From positions 1 to 64,000 of the forward strand of contig NW_026570419.1 in NCBI RefSeq assembly GCF_019649055.1: a DNA stretch of 64,000 nucleotides. The letters are read 5' to 3'. Positions 20,316-31,475 of this stretch are shown here, in pieces. Both the position numbers and the translations under genes were made by a program. Numbering within the stretch: the stretch's first letter is position 1; each line of letters opens with the position of its first letter. The notes beneath the pieces are model-generated. The model saw only the letters and a program-made list of their open reading frames with translations, made no database searches and was not told the origin of the DNA. The DNA comes from Paramacrobiotus metropolitanus. Lineage: Eukaryota; Tardigrada; Eutardigrada; Parachela; Macrobiotidae.

Positions 20316-21029
20316 ATGACACTGATCAGCAATCGCGTCAACAGTTTTGAAAACTGGCCGGACCAGTCGCTCGCCCCTAGAGAATTGGCAAGCCATGGGT
20401 TTTATTATCAAGGGGTGCATGACGAAATTCACTGTGCATACTGTGGCTGTATTATGGGTGACTGGGTGAACTCACGGTATAAACCATACTACCGACACCG
20501 CTTAGCCCGTCCAGACTGTGTAAGGGGCGAAGATGAGAGAATACTACTTCCGTTTTCACCGGCAATAAAAGACCACAAGGCACGCTTCGCTACTTACGCT
20601 GAATGGCCAGCAAACAAACATCAGCATCCCAAGGATATGGCTGCGGCCGGCTTTTATTATGAGGGCAGGGATGATCGTGTACGCTGTTTTTACTGTGGAG
20701 GTGCACTACATGCTGGGGAGAAAGACGATGCCCCGTGGGAGGAGCGCGCTTGGACTTACTAAAAGTGTCCGTATCTTATACAGACAAAAGGCTTAGCATT
20801 CATCAGTGACATTCGGAAAAAATGCAAAGAAGCCGAAACAACGTGTTGTGTGCTTTTGCGAAAAGCACCGCCAGCTACGCCGTCCGAAGATCCCAAAGAG
20901 AAGTTGAGCTGTAAAGTTTGCTACGAGAATGATTCTGAAATCATGTTTACACCCTGCGGTATTTAGTTTGCTGCGCAAAATGTTCAAGCAAGCTGCTACT
21001 ATGTCCGATTTGTCGGGGTGTTATTTTAA
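20316..21029 (+). pseudogene. IAP-like protein (two BIR domains and a RING), broken
   Basis: Same plan as baculoviral and insect inhibitor-of-apoptosis proteins, which block caspases and ubiquitinate partners. BIR1 (RVNSFENWP, GFYYQG, CAYC, RHRLARPDC) and BIR2 (RFATYAEWP, GFYYEG, CFYC) are in one frame up to TAA 20762. That stop lies inside the last BIR2 zinc spacing, and the BIR2 histidine ligand is arginine. Reading on, the frame gives a linker and the RING start (CKVCYENDSE). A one-base change near 20960, at the RING histidine, moves the remaining cysteines (CPICRG) to the next frame. It is probably not functional now. Confidence 0.85.
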
Positions 21030-21068
21030 ATAAGTGTTGGGCTTTCTTCTGTTAGATTGTGTGGTATT

Positions 21069-21244
21069 TCATGTTCATTCATGTTCATACAAAAAGAGGG
21101 TGGGGAAAAATAAACAAAAGAAAGGGGAATTCAGTTCGGCTCTAAACCGGTTCAATCGGCTCAAAACCGGTTCGACTGAAAACCGGGCCGAAACCGAGCC
21201 GAACCGGACCGAAACCGAGTTGACGGTAGACTAGCGGCATATCT
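21069..21244 (-). repeat. Right terminal inverted repeat of the Polinton
   Basis: It is the reverse complement of 496-674 at about 97% identity, ending GGCATATCT. The inner boundary falls at the repeated ATGTTCATTC motif. The IAP-like gene ends only about 40 bp inside it. Confidence 0.95.
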
Positions 21245-23860
21245 TCTCATAAGGTTAGCAAGTAGCTGAGTGGATGTCGTGTGTTATTTCGTTGTTCGCA
21301 ATACTTTCAGCATTGCTCACTCCACAGGATCTGTCCCGTTTAGGTCGCTGTATCTGGATCCATTCCGGATCTAGCTTTAGAGGGGAATCGAACCCCGGCT
21401 ACGTCGCTAGATCCGTAAGCAGTACCACTGCACCACGGCGCACAGTGTTGAACATCCTTGAAAGACTTTGTCGCTGTACACGAGCCGCTTCTCTCCTCAC
21501 ACCACGTTTTCTGTCTAAAATTATTTTTATAATTTTAAGCATAATTAATTCTCGATACATGGCAGTTTTGGTTCTGAAATCAGATTTCAAATTGATTGTC
21601 TTCTAATCTATCAAATTCCATTCTCAATGCTGGTCGACTTTAATTTGAAAGCCACTAATACAATTTTCTAAATGGTAACTACAAGTTTTTGAACATCTAA
21701 AAGGCATGTTAGCTTGTCTCGACTTGCATTTCAATGTGTTCTGTAAATTAAGGTGCCGGAGATTCTGTAAGAGTGGATCTACCAAACTTACAGCGCTGAA
21801 TTTTATAGTGAGCGAAACCCCTAAACTCAAATTGTACCTACTTTTTGTCGAATTTGTGATTTTTCTTCAACTAAAGCGGTCGCAACAGACATTGTTACCC
21901 GTTCGAACACACGTTTTATCTACCCTACCCTATTTTCATTTTTTGCGCGTTGGAGGAAATCTATTCTCAAGGATGCTGAGCGTGCGAACCAGTACTGGAT
22001 TTGACAGAAACGCCATTAGCTTTTTTCGCACTGTACTGCAGTTTTTCACAGTTGACCATAACTTACTCCAAAAGGAGCTGGATTTACGTTTACGAATTCG
22101 ACAAAGGTCGACCACTTTATCGCGCTTAATAAATTTGCTTTTGTAATGCTTTCTGACGGTGCAGGCATCGGTTTCCATCGGCTTCCAGTTTATTTATGCA
22201 GCCTTAGTTGAAATGATGCATCCGTATTTTCTAAGCACTCCTTAGCCGTTTGTCCTGGTTTTGCCGGACAACAGCCGCAGCAGATGCCGGTGAACAAGAC
22301 ACCACCCGTGACCCTGTCGGGCTAACCGCTAACCACTCCCAGTATATCGATTGGAGTCATCGCGATTATTAGCGTTATAATTATTAGTCACCAACGATGA
22401 CCGCAGGCTGAGTAATTCGCCGCCGCGGGCCTCGAATAGTACCGAAAGTACTCAACTGCGACATCGAAGTCAGCGCTGGTGCCACCTTTTATTGGATTTA
22501 TACCCTGCAGCCCTCTACTGCACGTACAATCTGACTAAATGAGGAGGCTACGGTCTATGTTAAAAAGCCAGCGAACAGCCTTTTTTTGCCCGCTGAGGCT
22601 GGTTGATCAATGCAGCCTCTCTGTTGTGACTATAAATAGACTGAAGACAGCGCATTCCGGTGCTGCCAAAAAGCGCAAGCGGAGTGCTGCCTTGCTGTAT
22701 CGATCGATCGCGCACATGTGTGTGTGAGTGGGTAAATCCGCTCGCATTCACTTACACACGTATGAGTGTGGCTGTCTGTGCGCGTACTAGCTGTACAAAC
22801 CGGTTTTCGCTGTCTTCGCTACAACGCATACCCTAAACCCGTAGCTTCCTTTCTTGCTCGCATTGTATGTGTATGTCTGAGATTTAGTATGTGTATTTGA
22901 GTATTGTTTGTGGGATAGTTTTTAATTTTCTGCTCTTGCTTTAGAAACCAACCCATGGGTTCGTAATTTGTTGTTAATACATTACCGATTGTGAGCGCTA
23001 CAAATTGCACGTGCTGTATTTGTGCATCGGCTGCCAATGGCTGGTACAGAAATACGCAACGCCCACCGAAGGCGGAGCCGCAGCCGACACCGAGCTGCGG
23101 CGTTAGCGGAGCCCGCGAAGCAGCAGGTCTTTTTAATAACCTTTTCAGTAAAACTAGTTAAAATACTATAGTTACTTTTTTTCTGCTATTATACGGCGAA
23201 CAATCACTTATGCCTCAGCACGTTTCTAAATTTGTCGAGTATACCAGATCACCTGTAACTCACACTTCTAGGTATCTTACCATTCTATAGCACCTAATGT
23301 GCAGATAAGCTCTCCAAAGTTGGCTTTCAAAGAACAAAGAAAGGATTAATATTCAGCAAGCCACAGAGTAGAGCAGCAAGGAACCTTTCTGAGTGTGTAA
23401 TAGTTTTAAATTCGAGCCTTACCCCATGAATTTTATAGCGACTGCGCGGCAGCTACTGTATGTCCTGTCGGCAATCGTTGGCATCGAAAAAAATTGAAAA
23501 TGGTATTTTAGTACATTTGGTTGTTCTTCTATGTTTTGGTTTCCTGCTTAATTTAGCATATAGTTCGTTTCCACAGCTTTTGAACGTGAACACAAAAGTA
23601 AATTCCGTAATTAGCACTAAACACTATGAACAAGTAGTCAAGAACACTGAGTTATAACGCTCGGTCAGTGAACACTCAGATACAGTACTGTAAACAAATC
23701 GCCTTACATTTGCGCATGCCGGAGAAAAATGTTAATTCCCATGCTAACTCCTAGAGAAAGCCTTGTTAAGCAATGACAAACAGTTACTGGTCGCCTCTTG
23801 CTGATAGCTGCCGTATGGGAAAATATGTGCAAATTCACAACATGCTTACTTTGATTCTGA
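21245..23860. other. Host flank with repeats, no gene supported
   Basis: Short open frames on both strands have no motifs or splice logic. It contains a tRNA-derived repeat (21340-21500), a GC-rich patch around 22250-22520 and another around 23050-23130. No coding gene seen. Confidence 0.45.
21340..21500 (-). repeat. tRNA-derived repeat, copy 2
   Basis: On minus, about 55 bp shared with 24138-24198 (AGCGGCTCGTGTACAGCGAC) lead into GCGCCGTGGTGCAGTGGTA, a good A box, and GGGGTTCGATTCCCC, a good B box. The anticodon arm has a 10-base loop, so it is not a working tRNA. It fits a tRNA-derived SINE or a pseudogene family. Confidence 0.65.
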
Positions 23861-23861
23861 T

Positions 23862-23919
23862 AATTTACATTTGTTGGAACAATGGTCCTTGTAAGGACTA
23901 CGCTATATATTTATGCAAG

Positions 23920-23963
<44 letters not shown>
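23862..23963 (+). repeat. 5'-truncated 3' end of the non-LTR retrotransposon
   Basis: TTTGTTGGAACAATGGTCC through GGACTACGCTATATATTTATGC matches the last bases of the element at 32526-37844 and ends in a long (AAC)n tail, as expected of an insertion truncated at its 5' end. Confidence 0.75.
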
Positions 23964-24011
23964 GCATATCCGTACTTATGCAACAACAACAAGAACAATA
24001 AGCAGTACATA

Positions 24012-24047
24012 TTGTTGTTGTTGTTGTTGCATAAACATACAGCGAAT
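24012..24047 (-). repeat. Tiny second fragment of the same retrotransposon tail
   Basis: On minus it reads CGCTGTATGTTTATGC then (AAC)n, the same terminal sequence as at 32526-32555. It lies about 50 bp from the fragment on plus. Confidence 0.6.
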
Positions 24048-24137
24048 AAGCAGTGCTTATTCGACAAAATTGGAAGTACTGCCTTAAAAGTTCCCTACAG
24101 TATTACTAAATATTTACACTAGTACAATAGAAAACGT

Positions 24138-24315
24138 ATGTGAGCGGAGAAGCGGCTCACGTACAGCGACAAAATCTTTCAAAGGATTTCAACGTATTGC
24201 GCCGTGGTGCAGTGGTACTGCCTACGCGGATCTAACGACGTAGCCGGGGTTTGATCCCCCCATCGGCGCCTTTTTCAGCCGTTTCTCGGTTTCCCTCGGA
24301 TTGCGCCCTGCTTAG
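24138..24315 (+). repeat. tRNA-derived repeat, copy 1
   Basis: The 72-bp tRNA-like core (24199-24270) has a 6-bp acceptor stem (GCGCCG with CGGCGC), an A box (GTGGTGCAGTGGT) and a T arm (GGGGTTTGATCCCC). The anticodon stem CTACG/CGTAG closes a 12-base loop, not 7, so it is not a canonical tRNA. Flanks on both sides are shared with the copies at 21340-21500 and 234-420. Confidence 0.7.
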
Positions 24316-24436
24316 ACGTATTAATTTGTTGTTAGAGCAAGTAATAATCCACATCGGTGCAGTTAAACATCCAATAGTTAGTTATTGTCCTAGGTCCTAA
24401 CCCATGCGTGGCCTGCTTTGAGCAACAGAGAGAGCT

Positions 24437-24583
24437 TACAAGCTTGTCCGGTAATTTCTGACGAATCATCACAGCGAAATTTACAAATTCTTGACGTAGT
24501 GTAGTGGCAATTGCGATAGCGCAAACTTCGTGCAAAATGTGCTCTCTGTACCTTTACGTAGGAAGCTACCGGACAAGCTTGTA
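24437..24583. mobile_element. MITE, 147 bp, internally deleted copy
   Basis: Termini TACAAGCTTGTCCGGTAA and its near inverse (ACCGGACAAGCTTGTA) are the same as those of the 328-bp element at 40943-41270. No clear target duplication remains. Confidence 0.75.
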
Positions 24584-24910
24584 CACCTAATGTTCTTTCC
24601 CATTGATTTTTACCGTTTGTATGAAGACAAAATCTCTTAGTGATATCGTTAATATAGTTACATTCTCGTAGTATTACCACGACCTTAGTATTAAATTTTC
24701 GGATAACGGTCGTATTGATAATTGGATTATTATTTACCTAAACCGGACATACCATTGTATCCAAACTAGTGTAATACCACCGACAAGCTAGAACTGGCTC
24801 AATCGGTCTACTAGAACAAGCAGCCATTTGTCACGAGTGTTCGACTGTACTTATTCCAAGTACTGCTTAACTAATACTGCTCTACCAGTGATTTTGGTGA
24901 CTAAGGTGCA

Positions 24911-25339
24911 ATGGTCCGTCATATCATTTTGCTTCTTGCAATCTCATCCCTTGCTTATTCACTGACTTGCAAGAAGTGTCCAATCAAAAGTGATGACTGC
25001 AGTACGGTGACATGCAGCGGTGCAGAGCCTCTATGTGGAGCAGGATTTGATTCGTCGGGTGGCTTCAAAGGTTCCGGTTGCGGACACATTACGGGTAGCG
25101 CCTTGAAACTTCCGGTGTGTGTTCTAGCGAACCAAAATGCGAATGGAGACAGCAGTCTTTGCATTTGCGATACAGAAAACTGCAACCAGCTCAGCAGTTT
25201 TCCTGCCTGGAATCTGTACGATATATCATCACCGAACGAACCACCCAAGCTGGTGAAGGCGGATGCAAACAAGATGGAGAACAGCAAGTTTAGCGCTATA
25301 ATGTTGTGCGCTATCGCGGTTACGCTAATCGTGTGGTAA
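24911..25339 (+). CDS. GPI-anchored Ly6/uPAR-like protein 1
   Basis: 142 residues, uninterrupted. A signal peptide (MVRHIILLLAISSLAYS) is followed by a mature domain with ten cysteines: CKKC at the start and CICDTENCN at the end, the C-x-C...CN signature of three-finger (LU) domains. A short hydrophobic C-terminus (FSAIMLCAIAVTLIVW) after a polar spacer fits GPI attachment. The protein should sit on the outer membrane. A paralogue with the same cysteine pattern follows at 26421, so this is a tandem duplication. Ligand unknown. LU proteins act as receptors, receptor modulators or junction components. Confidence 0.85.
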   Translation: MVRHIILLLAISSLAYSLTCKKCPIKSDDCSTVTCSGAEPLCGAGFDSSGGFKGSGCGHITGSALKLPVCVLANQNANGDSSLCICDTENCNQLSSFPAWNLYDISSPNEPPKLVKADANKMENSKFSAIMLCAIAVTLIVW

Positions 25340-25879
25340 ATTTACTGGATTTGATCAGCGACTCACTGAACATCTATTCGTACTGAGCCCCATTTGGTTG
25401 CTTGAGCACTGTGGTATGTTACAGTGTTCCGGCATGATTAGTTCACTTCATTCGTCGAAAGGATTAAGTTCTTAAAGATTTCTGTAGTATCGGTAAAAAT
25501 TTGAGAAATTCGCTGATTAATTCAAATACTTAAAAACTGCATAAAAAATGAAACGCGAAGCTGCCACGTAAAGGAGGATTCTCTGACAGACGTAAAGAGG
25601 AAACGGACCTAATTTTTTCTATTAGAGGCATGCTAGTTGTACTCGTATGAAATCAACAGGAAAAGGGAATACAAATCCCGGAAACTCTGCATGAACCGTT
25701 AAAGTATTGGAATAGGTTTTAAATACACCAGCTGCATTTAAGTTAACACTGACGGCTGCGACAGGTGAATGGTGATTGCATGGTAGCAGGTATCGATTAT
25801 ATCGCTTCTCGCTGTTGGCGAGATACGTCGCTATTCTCCTTAGTTCGTAACTTCAAACTTAGGGTACATAGTATTGTAC

Positions 25880-25992
25880 TACGTACAATGGACTTGGACT
25901 TCATAAATGTGGTTACACTTAAACCCGTTAGCAGCTATGCATACGGGTGGTTATGTGTAACCACATTTATGAAGTCCACTGTACGTACGTAC
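25880..25992. repeat. Short palindromic element
   Basis: Two arms of about 45 bp share GGACTTCATAAATGTGGTTA and its complement, with terminal ACGTAC/GTACGT and a small central loop. The left arm has a 6-bp extra piece. It is in the spacer between the two tandem LU genes. Confidence 0.65.
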
Positions 25993-26420
25993 TCGAAAAA
26001 AAACTGCTGTTTACTCATGCAAACGATCCTTTTATTCCTTTACAGACAAGTTCTTAGCAACTCCCGCAAGTCGTAATTAAGTACGTACTGTTTTTTTTTG
26101 TTTCCGCAGTCTTTTTATATGATCATCCTTCTTAAACTGCAGACATACTCACAGTCCTTCGAGACGTCTTTCTTGTGCCATCGTGCAGAAGCCGTGGATC
26201 AGTTTTCGGTTTACTTCGTTCGTGCTCAGTGTGTGTATTTCTACTGCTATCAATAATCATATGTATATTCAAAGAATTGATACCTTGGCATTGTGAGTGT
26301 CAAGCAGAGTTGTTGTAAATCTTGTAATACAGTACTTTCCGACACAGTGTACTAAAACTTCCGGTTTAATTCAATCTCCACACACAAGTTGTGTGACTCT
26401 ATAGTCACACGTACGATACG

Positions 26421-26906
26421 ATGATTTATTACGTTTTCTCGCTTCTCGTTCTTTCATCCCTTGCTTACTCATGGACGACGTGCAACAAATGCGCACTCGA
26501 CAACGGTGAAGACTGCAGTACGGTGACATGTAGCGGCGTAAATCCTCTGTGCGGAGTACTATTCGATTCGTCGGGTGGCTTCAAGGGTTCCGGTTGCGGG
26601 CACATAAAGAATGGCGTTCTGACGCCTCCAGTGTGCGTTGTAGCGGACCCAAATGCGAATGGAATCCGCAGTATCTGCATCTGCGATACAGATAATTGCA
26701 ACCAGATTAGCGGTTACCCTGATGCGTGGTCTCTATACGATATATCGGCACAGAATGCAACACCAAAGCTGGTGAAGGCGGGGAAGGGTGCAAGCGGCGC
26801 TAGCAAGACGGAAAGCAGCGGGAACGGTGCAAGCACGATGAGAAACGTGACGTTCAGCAGTGTACTGATGTGCTCAGCTGTCCTGACCCTGTTAATGTTC
26901 AAATAA
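26421..26906 (+). CDS. GPI-anchored Ly6/uPAR-like protein 2
   Basis: 161 residues. Signal peptide (MIYYVFSLLVLSSLAYS), ten cysteines in the same order as the gene at 24911, shared blocks FDSSGGFKGSGCGH and CICDTDNCN, then a longer Ser/Gly/Lys spacer (GASGASKTESSGNGAS) and a hydrophobic tail (VLMCSAVLTLLMF) that fits GPI anchoring. The spacer is the main difference from its neighbour. Same orientation, about 1.1 kb downstream. The short upstream interval has no obvious coding exon, so both genes may be intronless. Confidence 0.85.
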   Translation: MIYYVFSLLVLSSLAYSWTTCNKCALDNGEDCSTVTCSGVNPLCGVLFDSSGGFKGSGCGHIKNGVLTPPVCVVADPNANGIRSICICDTDNCNQISGYPDAWSLYDISAQNATPKLVKAGKGASGASKTESSGNGASTMRNVTFSSVLMCSAVLTLLMFK

Positions 26907-28349
26907 TTCATTAAATTTGAACTGTATACTTGTATATCTCGTATTTGTTTCGCAGATGCAATGCTGGTTTAAATCGGTCATCCATTTACTGAATTATGGT
27001 CTGTTGCACTGTTCCGACGCAATTACTTGAGCCCATTTCTCGTCATAGAAGTGACCATAAACATTTCTTGCAGTAAAACGAGAAGAGTGTGGGAAACAAC
27101 CGTTTATTTGTTGTTTAATTATCGGCCAATTAAAAAAATGATTTATCGGATACCACCAAGTCCAGTTTGCAAACGATAAGTAAGTCTGCAAAACGTCGAT
27201 GCTCATAATACATATTTTCATAAAAATGCTTAGCTTCTTTTTCAGTAGGCTAAGTTTAAGTGTTCAAGTATGCAGCTTCATGCACTATCAAAATGAATAC
27301 AGCCATAAAATTTAATATCCGTGTACCGATACAATCTAGGTTGGAAAATAACCATAATGTCGTATTCTGTTATACTACGTACAACTTCGTGTTATCAAAA
27401 ATAAATACGACATTTATTAACCCCATGGGATCGGAGATTCACTAAAACTCGGACACCACTGCTCCCGTGTTGTAACCATTTTTCAGATCTTTCGGAACAG
27501 ACGCTCAGAAAGATAAAAAACCTGGAATCCGGTCGGTAGGCAACCTGTCGGTCAACGAAACAGTTTCTGCAAGTGCATGCCGCTAATTGGCGCTTGTGCA
27601 AGGTTTCCCAACGGCCAACATGCTGCCGGTGCCGGTTAATCGCCTGAGCGCGTGTTTGTGGGCCGGGCCAGCCAGAGAGCGGCATTAGGATTGCGCCAGT
27701 CGCTTGGATCGCTGGGAAACGAAAAGAAACGAGACCTTGCATACAAGGTTTTCCAGAAGTGCAGAGATGTGCTTTTGTAGCACTTACGGTACATAGTGAC
27801 ACCTGAGCTGAGTCAGGCCGCTGAAGGCAGATGACCTTTGTGTATCTGGGTAACAAAAAGCACTCGTTCTTTTGCATGCCGACAATCAGATCGCTGTTTC
27901 ATTTGGTAGTTTTAATAACCGATACCACTTCAACATTCTCTAATAAACCGTACTTATCGAATTAGAGCCACAGGGATACAAATATTTCAAACGTCTCACG
28001 AGGTGGGCTCCAGTTACAGGCATTGGCTTGGATTGGGCGGGGGGGCTTAAATTTTCAACCTAACATTTTTTGACGATGGCTAATATGGTCTACAAGAAAC
28101 AGCCTCGGCTTCGCCTCCGCATTTCTTGGGTTCTAAACTCCTTGGCCGGTTTACGGATTGTTAACTTAGAACGGATAAATCTGAAGAGCCCGATAACAAA
28201 AATTTTATAAAACAATGGATGTTTTGGTTTCGTGCAGTCGAACGCAATTACTTTGACTTTACAGATCATTTTTTGTTAAATTTTCTCAGCGAAAACCCAT
28301 CCAAATCAAATCACCCACGAGAGTATCACATTACAAACTAAAAGGACGC
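26907..28349. other. No gene supported; GC-rich patch at 27440-27880
   Basis: The patch has a long open frame on minus (27877-27395), but its protein is Cys/Arg-rich without motif, signal peptide or splice context, so I do not call it. Nothing else is seen in this interval. Confidence 0.4.
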
Positions 28350-28810
28350 TAAGACTGGACAGTGGTGCTAGATAGGTCACCTATTAAGAACTTAGCAGGC
28401 CCTGCTCTATTTTGCTCAGTAATACAGTTTGGTCATACGTTCACCTAACGGGCTCTGTGCACTGGACAGTATCGGCAGCTCGGTCACCCATCTACCTAAC
28501 GAGATCTATGCACTGGACAGTATTGGTAACTCGGTCACTAGATCACTTAACGGAGTTTATGCGCTGGATAGTAGTGGTAGCTCGGTCCCTAGATCACTTA
28601 ACAAAGTTCGTGCACTGGACAGTGGTGGTAGCTCGGTCACGTACTCACCTAGCGATTTTTTGACGCACTCAATCACTAGGTGAGTGACTGACCGAGCTCA
28701 ACCTGTCCAGTAAGAAATATCGCTAGGTGAGGATGTGACCCTGCTACAACTACTGTCCAGTGCACAGAGCCCGTTAGGTGAGCAAGAGCAAAGCCCGCTC
28801 GATGACTCAC
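28350..28810. repeat. 51-bp minisatellite with inverted outlying copies
   Basis: Four exactly spaced units start at 28459, 28510, 28561 and 28612, each with CACTGGACAGT- and CTCGGTCAC-like blocks. Partial units precede them from about 28350. After 28680 the same blocks recur in reverse complement (ACCGAGCTC, CTGTCCAGTGCAC, GTTAGGTGA). As 51 is divisible by three the array stays open in two frames, but the 17-residue repeat protein has no start context and I treat it as non-coding. Confidence 0.8.
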
Positions 28811-30559
28811 TCACCTAGAAATTCCGCTCAGTGGGCAGTAATGGTGTTTCGGTCACTCACTTGTCTACAGATTACCGGCTCGATATTTTCATAAAAAAAA
28901 CACATGCCGGCCACTTCTGAACTATCCCGGATCTAATGGCGTTGTCCGTTTTTCCAGAAGTTTTATGGTTATAGAGATCTCAAAACTATGGGGCGCCGCG
29001 CGTAGTGTAGATCTTGTACTTAATATAGGATTTAATTAAGCCCAAGGGCTTGTATTTCGGTGGGGGCAAATGACTTTAAGAGTGTGCATTAATTCGGGGG
29101 TGGGGGTGTTCAAATTCGATAATTACGGTAATGTGTTGTGCTATGCATTGAGGTTGGTTTGCAAATCAGGGAACTAATATCCTTTAAGTGGAGGTACTGT
29201 ACAGGAGCGTAGCTCCGCCTGCATCTGATGTGTTGTGGATGCTGGATCGCTGTATTCAGTTTTGTATGATTTGGTATTCGTACACGGTTATCAGATTCTA
29301 CACTTCTACTACGTTTCTAAGAGTGGAGATATGGGACGCCCACGAGAAGCGGCGAGTTCTGGTGCCAATAAGCACATCCTGACCAGCGGCTGCCGAGCGG
29401 GAGCGGTTCACTATCGCGGTGTGTGCGCGCAAACGAAATTTAGTTTCTGCTCACGAAAGTTTGCACACAGAATGCTTACAGTCACCTGTCCTGCACCGGA
29501 ACACTACTGACTTCTCGGAATGCTTACAGGAAGTATGCGAAAAGCGCTGGTCATCGGCAAACTTCCGGTAATTATTTAAAGAAACTGGAGACGGACGGAG
29601 ACTGGTCAACGGCAGCAACGATAACTTCCTTATTGTGTGGATGTCTCAGCGTCGGGCAGGGACCGGCGTAGGCCGATAGACATTGTAAGAGTTCCCCCTG
29701 TATCGGCTTGCGGCAGCGGCGAAGATTCTACAGTTGCTATACATACACTTTTTCAACTTGGAAAAGGCGTATTTGCAAATTGCAGTTATTGTATTTGTGT
29801 TATGGGAATCAGTCAATCGCTAGTGTGTACATGGTCCTAGCGCGAACTGCGCCCGTAAATACGGTCATCTGTGATCTGCTAGATTTGGTTGTATTTCAGG
29901 TAATATCGCCCGGTCCATATCCAAGGACCACGGCTGACACTGGAGGAACCAATACCTCCTCCCAAACTTAACAGTTTTCAGGGTACTAATATGCCTCCTA
30001 ATGGCATGTTACATGTCCCGGTTTGTTTCACTGGTGATACGCTGGCGCAGGTACCCTGTCGACCGTATCTCGCTTGTTTTCTGCCGTTTTTTCCCACTCC
30101 GATGATCAGCGGGGCTGCCTCTTCCGACTTTAAACTTGCACGAAATCCACATCACGCCACTGTACAGTGCAGCAGCTGTTTGATGATATGTAATGCCTTA
30201 CGAGTAGTCGGTGTACAAAACAGTTGCAGCAAAACCGAGAAATTCCTCTGCAGCGAAACACTTTTAGCTGATCAGAGAAGCGCAGAAAAGTGAATTTGAC
30301 GGTTACGCAGAACTGCAGAAGTGCTTTTCTAGGATACGTGAAACGTCTACGTGCTAAAGTTTGGTAAGAGAGGTAAACTGTAAGCAGTTTGAAATCACTT
30401 AATAACGCGTACGCTTACGTCTACGTTTCGGAGGTGATCTGGAATGTCACAAGTAAAGTAAGTTCTTACTGTACTTACTTACACACGCGCTTCAGTATTT
30501 CACTTTTCTGCTACAAGAGGTTTGTCTTATTAACTCATCTAGTTAAGTACACATACAGC
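28811..30559. other. No gene supported
   Basis: Several frames of 60-100 codons on plus (29188-30293) have no domain, signal or splice consistency. I see no gene. Confidence 0.4.
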
Positions 30560-31475
30560 AAAGTGCTAACATATTTTGTGCTATTCCGTATCAATTTTCT
30601 TTGCAATCTGTTCTTTCTACCCAAATCTGCTATGCTGCAGACTGCAGTAGTCATCATGAATTCTTAACCATGGTCTAAATGGAAAAAATTCAAGATTATG
30701 GCATCTCAAAACAGCATAACAACCTGTCATCAGCGCCTTCAACGCCTCCGGAAATGTTTTCCAGTCGGAGCGTTGAAATAATTCAGTGAAATGGACACAT
30801 TTCATCAAAAGCCGTTTGCTGAAGTATTTCTTCTTGTTCTACTGTATTCGCAATCAGAAGGTAGGTATTATATATTCCAGTTCGTCTTTTGGCTATGTTG
30901 TGCAGATACTTACAGTGTAACCAAATCAGGAGAGCCTCAGGCTGCACAAAATGGGGAAGACAAATGTACAGACTGTAGGCAGTAGCCGTAACATGCTTTT
31001 GGTTTTCCGCGGTTTTTTGGGCGTCCACGTTTAGTTAAACACCCACCGACAACATCTTCAGGTTTCCACTCAGGGTGTAACCTTTTTATACAAAATTCGG
31101 GTCCGTCAGATGGTTCAGTGACGGCAAAATCGCAAGGCACAGAAAGTATTAATTGTAATGCTAATTATAAAGTAATATTTAGCAGTATCGAGCAACACAA
31201 ATTTCGTTTTAATTTAGTACTGATGTTATGATATCAATTATTATTTATTTATATCGATGACATATTTCGCAGTCTGCTTGCTGGACCTGATATATCTGGT
31301 AATCTCCCAGAATTATAGCGGAAACATATTATGACGATGATTTCCCCAAATCTAATATACGGATGCGCCTGCTCCATCAAAATCTGGTGGTGTAGATTCC
31401 GTACAATTACAGTAATACGCGCTTTTTCTAATCCTGTATTTTCCCATTATGAAAACAGGTGGCCCTCAATGTGTT
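30560..31475 (+). pseudogene. Partial duplicate of the 38-kb secreted-protein gene
   Basis: The segment matches 38020-38750, including exon 1 (30791-30860: MDTFHQKPFAEVFLLVLLYS, a signal peptide, donor in phase 1) and exon 2 (30930-30974: EPQAAQNGEDKCTDC). Homology ends about ten bases into the copy of exon 3 (near 31470), so most of the coding region is missing. Exon 2 here is open, whereas its 38-kb counterpart has a stop. It is probably a non-functional 5' fragment. Confidence 0.7.

Larger units (their letters stand above)
496..21244. mobile_element. Polinton/Maverick element, about 20.7 kb, degraded
   Basis: Long inverted termini enclose integrase, packaging ATPase, protease, protein-primed polymerase B, major capsid, penton-like and pVI-like genes, which is the diagnostic Polinton set. 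The terminus begins 5'-AG, as is usual for the group. Most core genes carry frameshifts or stops, so the copy is probably dead, while several accessory genes are still open. Late genes at 1-7 kb are on minus and MCP/protease on plus; an internal inversion explains this split. No convincing 6-bp target-site duplication is visible: the left flank holds tandem CTACCGT units and the right flank begins TTCTCAT. Confidence 0.93.

Noticed and set aside
24199-24270. Functional tRNA gene
   Set aside because: Anticodon loop of 12 bases and an imperfect D arm; a second copy with a 10-base loop and shared flanks indicates a repeat family.
27395-27877. 160-codon ORF on minus in a GC-rich patch
   Set aside because: Cys/Arg-rich sequence without motif and no exon structure; high GC alone explains the lack of stops.
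28412-28683. Two overlapping ORFs with a 17-residue repeat
   Set aside because: The 51-bp minisatellite keeps frames open by arithmetic; no promoter, splice or signal evidence.
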